Positions 34,801 to 45,935 of a stretch of DNA of 64,000 nt are shown piece by piece (the first letter of the stretch is position 1; the number at the start of each line of letters is the position of its first letter). A program made the position numbers and the translations under genes. Source of the stretch: Icerya purchasi (lineage: Eukaryota > Arthropoda > Insecta > Hemiptera > Monophlebidae); contig CM077116.1 in assembly GCA_039619475.1 (NCBI GenBank), positions 168,285,363-168,349,362 on the forward strand. The letters run 5' to 3'. Below the pieces are notes generated by a model, which searched no databases, was not told the DNA's origin, and saw only the letters and a program-made list of their open reading frames with translations.

Positions 34801-36220
34801 TAATGATGTATACACAGATCCGGTTGAGCGACTTGGGCGTTTACAGAAAAATTAGAAATGAAATGTGGTTCCGCGTACTCGGCATGATAGTGAATGACAA
34901 ACGGATGATAAGAAAAATGATTCGCGAAATGGATGGTAGCGGCAAGAGTAAAGGAATGACGCAAACTAACAAAAACGTGCCAGCCATTAGAAGGCAGAAA
35001 TATAGGTACTTGATATATTTTTCTTTCGTCTCAGGATTCCCAAAAACGTCTTCATCTGATTTAATTTAATATTCAGTTTAAATGCTTATTATTATTAACG
35101 TAATTTTGATAAGACATTTTCCGGTAATTATTATTTATTGCGGTTTCAGTGGAAAACATTAAAATCGGAAAAATAGTTAGTTAATAAAATCGCACTAACA
35201 AGCCTCGGAGTCGAAACATTTTTAGATGCGGTTTTATTAATTTATTTTTTTTTGTGTATGTGTTTTGTGTTAATGGTGTTCTGTCAAATAAAATAAAAAT
35301 GTATTATTCCGTTTGTAATTTTTATTATTTTTGTAAATCAGAAGTATAGGACACGATCGTGTAAGAGACGGATGAAGATGGTTTGATGCAAAATAATCGA
35401 ATATAATTACGTTAATTTAAAGTTAATAACCCGAAGAATAACGATAAAAGTTGAACTGTTTTGTCTTACGAGTGTTTTATAATTTAAATAGCGGCTTACT
35501 ATCAATATCCTTTTTTTTTTTTTTTTTTTTGTATTTTCTCGTTTTAGAAAACAATTTTCCGAAGTGGGATACCTAAAATTTTCTGCTAAATCGTACGAAT
35601 TAACTTTCGGTCACGCTACACTCGTTGAAACAACCCTTACGAATAATTTTTACCGTGAATTATCAAGCAATGATAGATTAGGTCGATAGGTGAGTTTTTA
35701 GTATTTCGTTGTTCACATCCTTCAGAATACCTACGTATTTAGCGAGGAAAAAAAGAACAATCGGAATAGAAGTAGAGTATAACGTTTTCAAAATCGACCG
35801 TTTTTTGTTTGTTTTTTTTTCAGTTCTAAAGTGATGATAAAGTCGTGTATTATTGTGTTTTCAGTTTAAGACAACCTCACGTGTAATATGGATTAAGAAA
35901 TCAGAAATCACAGAATTAATCTTCCGTTGGCAAACCCGAAATAGAAAAAAAACAAAAACACGAAAAGATTAATCGGACGATTTAACATTTGCAAAACCAC
36001 CTTCGGTTCCGAAAGGTTTTGTTAGAAATATGTCTTATTCTAAAATGAAGACACCCACACGTACGCCACCCTCAAAAGATACAATCTACACTCTAAATCT
36101 TTCCGTGATAATAATTGTATTTGGTCAAAAAGTCTAAACCGGGTTTGATTAGTGTCTAAAATGTCGTGTTTATTATTTTTTTTTTTTTAGTTTGGCCAGC
36201 ACGGAACACTTACTACAAAA
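34801..36220. other. no supported gene
   Basis: Immediately right of the truncated LINE. A small hairpin is visible (about 35192-35207 with about 35239-35255) and a T run at 35511-35530. The 93-codon plus frame at 34788-35069 overlaps the LINE edge and is not convincing. Confidence 0.4.
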
Positions 36221-36229
36221 TTATTTCGC

Positions 36230-36545
36230 AGTCATTTGGGTTTTGATTGTAATATATAAAGGAAGCATAGTACGATGATTAGGAAATGTAAGGATAGGCG
36301 AGATACTACAAGGAGTGCGAATATTGAGTTCAAGTTCTTTAGGCTCATTCAAGAAACACGTAATTAACATTGCACGCAAAATTATGATCCGATCAATGAA
36401 GAGGGCAGAATGGAGACAGAAAGGGAGAGTAACGATTAAGTTGAAAACAGCATTGGTTATGGTGCAACGACAACGAAGGTTGGAAGAGTCTTGTAGAACC
36501 GTAAACTGGAAGGCAGAGAAGGTTGAATAGAAGGGTAAAAGAGGG
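36230..36545 (-). pseudogene. probable LINE tail remnant, minus strand
   Basis: The minus strand aligns by eye with 1405-1625 of the first LINE. Both start ttcaacctt, both have Cys-Pro-Leu-His coding (CPLH), and both end in a gatc...catataat-type block. Heavily decayed; no enzyme domain is present. Confidence 0.4.
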
Positions 36546-36689
36546 TCTAAATAGTTAAATATGTCAAAGCAAAATTTTAAATTCCGTTTTCTGAAATAAG
36601 ATATTATGAGATGGAAGTTTTTATATTTTAATAGGTAGCCATTCATTTTTACACTTTCCAAACTTCCGCTTCATTTGTAAAGCCAAAGC

Positions 36690-36960
36690 TTTTGTTTTTC
36701 TTCCCCCCACCACCTATTTTTTTCTTTTCTTTAATACACACGTACTTCGGTCTTCCTGGAAATAAGATTTTACGCAGTTATGCGTCTTTACTGAATGCTC
36801 TTTTCTGCTTGATGAACGTATACTTTCTGTATCCTCATCTGCTAGAGCCTTTCCGCTTGTTATATTCTTTCACTCCCTTCCTATTGTTTCGATGTTTGAC
36901 TGAATCAAACTGTAACTGACGTCAATTGTCTCTTCTTATTATTTCCGGCTGCAGCTCGAA
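36690..36960 (+). pseudogene. possible LINE RNase H end remnant, plus strand
   Basis: At 36733-36775 the string ttaatacacacgt...cttcctggaaataag parallels ttaatccaaacag...attcctggccaataag at 1217-1254, which encodes the RNase H WIPG motif in the first LINE. It is opposed (head to head) to the fragment at 36230-36545. Low confidence because the match is short. Confidence 0.35.
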
Positions 36961-37439
36961 AGACTCACATACAACTTTCAACACTAACAGCGCAAAATCG
37001 ATTATTTTATTCATTTATAGGCGAACGGTGAGCCAATTCAATAAAAAGACTCCCTTCAAATGTATCTTCAATATTGTCAAGTATCCCGTATTTCTAGCTA
37101 ATTGACGGCTTCAACAGAATACAGTTAAAAACTTTTAGAAAACAAACTAAACGGCGCTTTTTTCTTTTCTTTCGAGCTCAATGAAATAATTTCCCTTCAC
37201 TCACATTTTGCGTAATAAAACTTTATCTTAACTTAGATCGGCCATGTAACTGTAACAGTCGTATTGCTCGAATTCGAGCGTCGTGACTACCTATTCGTTC
37301 ATTCTAGTTGTACAGACACAGGCACAGTGCTCATAGCAATTATTATATGCGGTACGAATGTGTACACACGCAAGAAGACTACATTCGGAACTGATTAGTA
37401 ATCGTTTGATTTACATCGTTTTACAAGTGCAGTCCTATT

Positions 37440-37630
37440 TATGTCTTCTGTGTACTGACCTAGCGCGCATATTATACGTGGTGGGTTGCCATTGCCTTCC
37501 GCCACGTGACTATTAGCGATTATTTATTTATTTATTTAATTCTTGTAATAAGTTTGTCGTCGCTCGGGATCGAACCCGTGACCGCCACATCGGAAGTCAA
37601 GCGCTCTAGCAACTAGGCTATCGCGACGAC
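37440..37630 (-). repeat. tRNA-derived SINE with recognisable A and B boxes
   Basis: On the minus strand from 37630 the sequence has an A box-like tagcctagttgctagagcg and a B box ggttcgatccc. It is closed by an 8-bp complementary pair (gtcgtcgc at 37556-37563, gcgacgac at 37623-37630), like an acceptor stem. The anticodon stem does not pair, so it is not a working tRNA. Downstream on the same strand come an AAAT-rich spacer and the block ggaaggcaatggcaacccac, similar to the conserved core seen in many SINEs. RNA polymerase III would have transcribed it. Confidence 0.65.
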
Positions 37631-37773
37631 AGATCGGCCATAAACAATCTTAAAAAAGCCTTCGCATACAAATTTTTACTTTAGCTAGACACAATTTTTA
37701 TATAACTAGTTTCTTTGTTGAAATTTCAACTTATTCATAGTCGGAAACGTCTTCATAGGCACAATTACACACA

Positions 37774-37973
37774 GTTTAAACCAAGGGTGGCCAACCCAAA
37801 TGATCTTGCGGACCACCCACTATATAGACACACTTAGAGTGAAATATAAAACTTGTTATATTAAATGTTTCAACATGCGCGTGCATTATGAGTTCGCAGA
37901 ACATAATTTTTTACTACTTTGGCCACCTCGCGGGCCGCAAAAATGTTCAAGGTTGGCCACCCCTGGTTTAAAC
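37774..37973. mobile_element. hAT-type MITE, 184 bp, with 8-bp target duplication
   Basis: The exact 8-mer gtttaaac at 37774-37781 and 37966-37973 flanks an element (37782-37965) whose ends are caagggtggccaac and its near-perfect complement gttggccacccctg. The inverted similarity continues inward to a ttgcgg block. Terminal repeats starting with CA, an 8-bp duplication and no coding capacity fit a non-autonomous hAT element. The short plus-strand frame over it is meaningless. Confidence 0.9.
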
Positions 37974-38237
37974 GATAAGTTATAATTTTGCCCGGCTCTC
38001 CGCAACTTCAGTTTACGGTGCGACATTTGGAAGTGCGAACACGTAAGTAAGGGAATATTAATTTTTGAAAAATAAAAGGTCAAATTTAATCTAAAATAAA
38101 TTTTGATCATCGCTCTGTTTGAGTATCGGTGAGAATTAAAAAAACCGATATTTACAAATAGACTATTTCGGGGGGGGAAAATATTAACAACCGATTTTAT
38201 TCTTAAAATCCGCACCGTAATTTTCACTTATTTTTCA

Positions 38238-38492
38238 TGTCGCTACTAAATCAGAAGTGTCATAGGTTATCGAGACTTGTCTCGTTTCAGATCCGAATCG
38301 CTCCCAGGTTTATACCTAATCTGAAATAGAATATTGGTTATACCAAAGAATTGTCTGGGGGAAAGTAAAGGTGGTCAAGAGTAAGGAACCCTCAACAGAT
38401 CCATTAGGCTGAGTACCATTATGAAAAGTTTAACTCCACAATCCATGACACCTTATCGAGGATATGTGGGACTTACTTTACTTTTACTTTAT
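38238..38492 (+). repeat. SINE family 1, copy 1 (5'-truncated head)
   Basis: Bases tgtcgctactaaatcag and cgagacttgtctc, then gatccgaatcgctcccagg, match the reverse complement of 54563-54836. The match runs with gaps to a shared acttactttact tail at about 38470-38490. The tRNA-like head is mostly lost: the A box is missing and the B box is degraded (ggttatcgagac). Confidence 0.75.
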
Positions 38493-41400
38493 TCGACGTC
38501 GAAACACCCAGTTATTTGGGTAGCGCGTTTATAAGTCGAGATAATTTATTTTTAAATTCTTCCAAAAATGCGCCGTAAATTGTTAAGAGATCTTTGAAGT
38601 AAAAGTAATAAAATCCGTCAAATTGAAACTTTAATTCGCCAAAAACGAAAATTGCGAAAAATATATGGCATATAGTCCCGCTCTTCTGTTTTATTCAATT
38701 CCTCAAAAACTTACTACTAATTGTAAGTACATGCGAACGTTTTTTTTTTGTTTTTTTTTTTTTTTCTTTTGAAGAGGCTTCGACAACATAACCCATCAGG
38801 AACGTAATTCAGCAACTCGTTTCTACCAACGATCCCCATTTTTGACTAATCGCTTTATTAAATCAAAGTTTAGTCGGAGCACGAAGTAAACGCGAATACC
38901 TAATTAGAATCGTAATACATTTACGCTTTCGGTAGTAACATTTAAAAACGCTCTTATCTCTCTATTAAATCAGCGCACCTCACCCAATTCAAGGTTTATT
39001 TTTACAGCGACAGTGACATTAATGAAATGAAAATAAAAAATTAACCTTGGCTGATATGTAACAAAAAAAAAAAAAAAAAAACCAAAGAAAGAAACGGTAC
39101 CATGATGAGTAAATAAAAAACAATTATCTGGGGTCTGGCCCAATATGCGGTTGATACTAATTTCTATCGCCTAGTAAATATGCAAGAACAAACTGCGGAA
39201 ATCATCGATCGTTATAATTGCAAGCGACGATTGGTAAATTTCAGATGACCACGGACTGACCTACTGAGGCGAACAAATAATTAAAAGCAAATAATGCTGC
39301 CTGACGTGGCCAACATTCACATCCGTTGCAGGGTCAATCTTGTAAAACCTACTGCAGCTATAAAGTAACAGTTTCCATTTAAATAACATCCTGCAGAGGC
39401 ATGGTGTCACTCTAAGCGTCTAGTTTAATAATTAACGTAATTTAAGGTGCAAAAGCAATGCATTTTATAGAACCTTGTTACGTCGGCGCCTACTGCAATA
39501 ATAGTTTCTCTGTATTAAAGGTCTTTTTTCTTTTTTTTTAATTAATCATTTCGAACATATTTCATTACGGTTTTCCATCCTCGGCGCAAGAATGACGTTG
39601 TCTTCAATACAGTGAAAATTAGAACGAAGTTGAAGGAAAATTCAAACAAAGGTGAGACTAAGGCTAGCGATTGCTCGTTATTTTATTAGAATTTTGCGTG
39701 CGACAAGAGAATGAAACGTCATTCCACGCAGCGTTTCAAAGCTGTTCTTTTTCAAGCTTAGAAAACTATTTTTTTTAGGCATGTAGTTGTTGTTTCTCCC
39801 GGCGGATAATACCAACGTATGAGCTGGCAGCCAACTGCCCCAGGAGGTTAAAAGCTTACAATGGCCTACATGATTTCATCCTGCTAGAAGAAAGAAAACT
39901 TTTTTCGATCGGTCTAGGTTGTGATAGACACCTACACTTTCCACTTACTGACTACCACTATAGAAAGAAACCCTTAATATAAAAGACAACGAGAACCAAT
40001 CATCTTGTAATACATGTCATTTATTCACACACAACCGCACATTTGAAACAATCTGATACGACTACTTCAATTATTGAACTTTTTACTGCGCTCTAAGCGG
40101 CAATTTATTGTTGAATCGGAGTTCTAAAAACAAAAAAGAAGAAGATTCTGAATGGCCTTATTGCCATCAGACAAACGCAAAAGTTGGAATAGCAGGTGAC
40201 GTCATTAGCCAGACTTAAATGCGAAGGGTCACTAATCGTCTATTCAACTTTTATAGTATTCGTTAAAAGCACTCTATATGTGGCCGCGATCGGGGCCGAA
40301 TCTAAGGGGGAGCTAAGGGCGGCTATAGCCCCAGGCCTCAACCTGTAGGAGGTCCCACGCTCTTCAACAAAAAAAAAATTTAATTTTCACGTGCAAAATT
40401 TAAGTTTCCTTTCCAAAAATATTCAACACTGTAAAAATGCAATAGTGGCGGTTGAGAAGGGAGAGGATGCCCCTCAGAACTTTAAAATTGATCCTCCCAG
40501 AGCTTAATACAAGCTGTTTAAGAATGCGGCAATTTCAAAGGAAATTTTAAATTTCAAAATTACGAGATTTATTTTTGACGAAATAATGAAACTTCATAAA
40601 ATAACAATAAAAAAAAATGATCTTTTAAAATTTGACTTTGACATCTGCTTGTTATTCTATGAAAACGAACTGATATACTTTCATTGCAAATATGCGAAAG
40701 ATGTAAAATACTCGCGAGCTGAAAAAATTATTCGCTACATTGGTATTTTTTGTCAGCCTTAAAAGGGGAAATATCACGTTTCACGTCGATTCATTTATCA
40801 TTAATATGAATAAATTGTATTAAAACGTTTCTCTTTTCGATTTTCATTTATTCTTTTTTTTAAATGCGATATGATCTGTAGACAACTTCATTTCCGTTTC
40901 TGTTGTTTTTTCTTGTTTTTCATTTCCAAGAAAAGTCCATTTAAAAAAGCTGAAACATCACGGCGTATTCGTGTATTATAAAAAGATAATAAACCCATTA
41001 GAATGTTTTTACAATATGTTCTTTAATACTACAATTAAAATTAATCATTTTAAAACCAACTGAGAAAACATTGTTGTTTATAATCGGTTATTTTACTCGA
41101 AATTTATCGTTCGCACTTGCTTTTTTTATTATTTTAAAGTACGTAATAAATCATGTTTTACATATTTGGTTTTATTCAGGAATATCCCAAAAAAATGTTC
41201 TCAGTAAAAATATAAAAAAATCTCTTGCAATTCATTATTCAGTTTAAAGCGGTTAATCAGAATAAGGGATAGACGCAAAAAAGTCCATATTAAAACAGCA
41301 ATGTGCAGAAAAGTTGACAGAGGTAATGTAGAAATAATATAATGATAAAAAAAAAATGAGTACGGGGGAGGACAAGATAATCAGTTTTTGTGAAAAGTAG

Positions 41401-44400
41401 AAACTGGGGCGGTGTTTTACGAGTATTAGACGAATCAAAATCGTCTGAGCACGGACCAGAAATCAAAGAGACCTCGACGACAAAAGGAAAATTTAAGAAC
41501 GGATGAACACGACCGCGCCTTATAATTACTTACGCTGTCGGCGCAGTACAAATAAAAATACGCTGCCGTAATAAGAACAAAAGGACAGCATTTTAAATAG
41601 TAATTAGAAAGTAAAAAAGCAAACAGGTTCATGGCGAGCGTTTATATAAATCCATTACTGAAGAACGAATGGATAATAAAAAAGTAATCTCTTTATAAGC
41701 TGTTTTAAGGAGGATTTGAAAGATGAACTTTCGCAAGCGTAATATAACAGTCTTTAAAAATAAATCCGGAACAAGAATGTTACGAAAAGCGCTGTGTAAA
41801 ATGAGCGTTTATTACTAGTGGACAAACTACACGGAGCCAGCTTGTTTCGAAATTAGAGCTCGCAAATAAAATCGAAATCGCAGCATCGCAGAATAAAAAT
41901 AACAGTACAGCGAAATACTTGAAACTTTTTAAAGGATCATCTAAATTTTCCTCTACGGCGAAAGTGCGCTTTTTATCTTTTTTTTTTTTTTGCTTATATA
42001 TGTATGTATATTTTTTAATTTGAAAGTATAGTCTGTCAAGCGATATTATCGATATTAATTTTAACTGTGATTATAAATTTAATTGTGATTATAATTATAA
42101 ATGTGACTATAATTTTAACTGTAATAATTTTGGACACGTTAAATAAATTTTTATCTTCGCAAAACTAAACCCGCGGCTTCTTAAAATAATCTTACAATCT
42201 TTATGTAACTGTGACAATTTTAAAGCCACTGACATTAGAAGGAGCTTTACAGTTCAACGAAAGACTAGCGAGATGTCTGAAATTAATAACTCCCTCCAGG
42301 AATCTGGGAAACAGGAATATTTCTGAACCTGTATGGTGGATAGAAAATAAGGAACCACCTCCAAAAGCGGTGTATTGTTATCACAAGCTGCTAAAAGGTA
42401 AGTTGCAGGACGTGCAACGGCAGTTAATAGATAAGAAGTGAAGTACCAGGGTACCTAAAGAACTGTCCTTTCAATTCCGGCGGGGGCTAAATAATAAAAT
42501 AGATAATGTCGAAGAAAATGTATTAATGAATTTATTGTTAAGAGTACCGAAGGAAATCTGGACAGAACAACATTTAGCAGTTTGGAAGGAAAAAATAAAA
42601 ATTTAGTTAATAGCCTGGTAGCAGGGGTAGGAGTAATAATTTGCAAGTTTCTTGGTCACCCTCCGAATACAATATAGAAGGCTATTCGGGCTTGCGTGCA
42701 TTGTGGCATAATAGAGCATAATTACCTATTTCGATATTTGTATAGAGTATTTATTATAGTTAACTATGTTGCGTTAGCCGTTATTCGGATATATTGTTCT
42801 GTTTTTAACATTAATAGCGTTAATGTATAGGATATGATTATTTCTTCTGTGTTGTACTCTGCCTGATTGTACTTTCTGGTTACTTGTATCGGTTGGAATA
42901 TGTTTGCGATGATACCGTATAATAATATTATTAGTTATAAATTTCCACATCGGAAGTGTATACGTTTTGTTGATAAGAGTTTGATTTACGAAGATTATTG
43001 TTTTACTTCACGCGTTCGTGGTTTTGTGGCTATTCCAGTAGATATGCCGAATATGTATAATATTAGTAATAGCTCAGCTTATAGTCGGACGTTGATATTA
43101 CATTGCACACGTTATATTTATACAATAAACGATAATAAGTGTTACCCACAATATAGGCATTGGCCTCGTGGGACCCTTTACAATTATTTCAAAAAAAAAA
43201 AAAATCTAAATCTTTGGGGGGTTCCGATGATTGTTGTGAAATTAGCAAGGCTGCGGTATTTCAAGATTATAACAACGGAACGCCGGGGAAATTTTTTTTT
43301 ATCCTTTTCAAGTTAACGGACAGGCTCTTCGTTGAAAGAACGTGGAACCTTCGACGAAGGCCATCGGCCAAGCAGCGGAAATAAATGAAAAAACAGAATT
43401 AATAGAAATTGAAAAATACAAACAATCAGATCCGAACGATTTTTATAATCGACGAGACATCTCAGTGCCTACGTTTCGAAGAGTTACCTATAGAATTTCA
43501 GCATGATTGGGAACCACTTGAAGAAAGGAAATATTTATTATGAACGCGGAGCGGGGAAGTAGTAAGGCATTTTAAAATTCCTCCGACTGTGCAAAAAAGA
43601 ATCAAAACAGCGGGAAAGTCGGAAAAGTTGAATATAATATCAAGACGATATCATCAGAACAGAATTTATATTCACTGCGGCTTTTTTAAATAGAAAGAAC
43701 AAAGAAAAGCGACTCTAAATACGGCAGATAGAACATAGCGTCAATGTATGAGAGTAGAACGGGTGCGATTCTTTTTTGAAATAAACTTTCATTTCACTCG
43801 GTCGATTTTTTTTTCTGTCCATTATTTGTCTGTTTCTTATTTCTCTGCGTTAAAATTAATACACAAAAGCAACAGCGATGGTACATGACAGTCGTCGCGT
43901 AAATTAACCGACCAACAAATTGAGCGAATAATGAAAATCTACGATAAAACGGTGGAACAATAAAGTGGTAGACTAGTCAGGGACGAGTAAGGACTGAAAA
44001 ACAGTCGCTAGGAGTGATTTATGAAGTGGCGGCAGCGGAAAAAGATGAAGGAGAACGGAAAGAATGCGACGATTATTAGTTCTTCGTTAAGATTAATTGC
44101 CGTTCACAGCGGATGGGACAAAAGATGCTGCAAAAGCCTTTTAAATGCTAACGAGAGCTGGCCTATTCCTTTCTGTGCGTGTTCCAAGCAGTCCCTTTCT
44201 TTGAAGCCGCTATTGAACGGTGAAACTACGAAATATATTTAAATTGAAAATTGTTGAATACCTGCGCGGTATAATTTTCCCTTCTTTAATAAAACTTTTC
44301 GGAAACAATTTTTATTTATTCCAAAAAAGTCCCCGACTACGACTATACTAGAAAATATAATCTGGGCGATATTTTTTCGATTTCGTTGGCTAAATTCAAA

Positions 44401-45777
44401 TCCCCCGCCCCCGTACTTTAGAGCTTGTTTGAAAATCATCAAAAACCTGAACAAACGAGGCTCCTAGGGTCTACATTGATTCTACCCCAGCGCAGTCATT
44501 TTCATTGATCAGCCCAGTTTCGGTTCTTGTGAAATCGATAAACACATTCCCTTTTCAACGCTCCCTCGGGAAATTAACCGTTCCAATTTATTCCTTTAAG
44601 TGACGGGAATTTTCATAGTAACCATTTAGCAATGATCTAAAGATAAGTTCCCCTAGTGTAATGGATCAACGCTAAGGGCAATAAAAATTAAAATCAACCG
44701 ACAAAGAAGATCGTAAGTAGTCGAACTTCCTAAAAGGTTGAATCAAAAGAACTGGTTAACATACACAGAGAAGTCTTCATTGTGACAACTATCGTGATAC
44801 TACGTACAGCTTACTAGCGACTAGTTTTATTTAACCCGTCCCTCACTTCAATCTAGCACGCTCTTTGATTATAGCCATCTCCGTTTGCCTGCGCATGAGA
44901 TATTCTAGTCCAGACTCAGTTTTCTCAATGTTGACTCATCATATACAATATATATAAAATAGCACAACAAATTAAAATTAATCAAGCGATTATAAAATTA
45001 AAAACATGTATTTAAAAAACACAATATAGAACACAAAGTTTATATTGCACAGTTAAAGTAATAAAAATATTCACTTATTAATGAAGTTAAACTTAATTAA
45101 AAATTGAATGAGATAAAAAAGGCCAATTTCGCCGCCTTACGACGATGTTTTCAAAAAAAATGTAAATAAAAATAAAATAAAAAGCAAAAAACCCGAATAA
45201 TAACTTCTGTATTCAAATCAGTATGTTCAAAAAGCAAACGAATATGAGTTATGATTTATGTATTTTCGCCAATTTATAGAGTATACTGGAAATCTTTGTA
45301 TAACATGCTCAATAACGTAAACGTTGATGCGAGTAGGAAACAAAATCGCTTAGGCATAACTTTGAAATAACAGTACAGGTATATGTGAAATGAAATTCAC
45401 CGAAGAGGAGAACGAAAAATTTCGGGTTATCAAAATTTTTCGACCATCTCAATAACAAGGGCGGCACAGTTTCCTTACTAGCACAAATCAAATTCTAGTA
45501 AATAATTTACTGTGTACACTTCACGGCGTATTTCTTGTGAAGCTCAAAAAACAAAAAAAACAAAATTCTTGAACTTACAAAGATCATAAAATAAAAAAAA
45601 ATAAAGTACTAATGTAGGATTATATTTTAACTCGTGTACTTATTTTTGCTGTTTTCCCGTGTAGAGCATGCCCACAATTGTAGCTACATACGTTTCGGTT
45701 TTATATCTTTAATAATAAATTTATTACTTTATTTGAGAAGGTCGTTTTTATTAAATTAAACAAGTAAAGTGATTATT
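38493..45777. other. 7.3 kb with no supported gene
   Basis: AT-rich DNA with many A and T runs. At about 40288-40370 a GC-richer patch (gatcggggccgaatctaagg onward) resembles a hAT-type repeat end, but no partner end or target duplication was found. Frames at 42211-42441, 42867-43316 and 43160-43384 are unrecognised. Confidence 0.4.
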
Positions 45778-45778
45778 T

Positions 45779-45935
45779 TTTTTTTTTTTTTTTTGTTTTT
45801 TTTTTGGGCGCGTCAACTATGGAACCCGGCACAAGTGAAATTTTTGAAAGTGTCAGGCATTGGAACCCCATGTCCTACCCGAACAAAATACCACTATCTA
45901 ACCAACTGCACCAAGTGGTGGTACCACTAGCTGAG
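45779..45935 (-). repeat. SINE family 3 with A and B boxes and poly-A tail
   Basis: On the minus strand from about 45935 there is an A box-like tgcagttggttagatag (45893-45909) and a B box-like ggggttccaatgcc (45856-45869), then a body ending agttgacgcgccc and a long A tract (45779-45805 as T). The tail is shared with 13303-13315. Length is about 155 bp. It is a typical tRNA-derived SINE. Confidence 0.65.

Noticed and set aside
37556..37630. A functional tRNA gene on the minus strand
   Set aside because: A and B boxes and an acceptor-like stem are present, but the anticodon stem does not pair and a SINE body follows.
40285..40375. A hAT-like end (gatcggggccgaatctaagg)
   Set aside because: No complementary partner end or 8-bp target duplication could be found.
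42211..42441. A 76-codon frame with a WW-E motif, perhaps from the linker between LINE endonuclease and reverse transcriptase
   Set aside because: The resemblance is too short, and no LINE domain lies on either side.
42867..43316. A 149-codon plus-strand frame
   Set aside because: Long for this composition and with an ATG, but I see no domain, no splice context and no family resemblance. It should be searched but not called.
43390..43690. A possible decayed coding stretch (FQHDWEPLEERKYLL in one frame)
   Set aside because: It is a single suggestive segment with stops on both sides and no family I can name.
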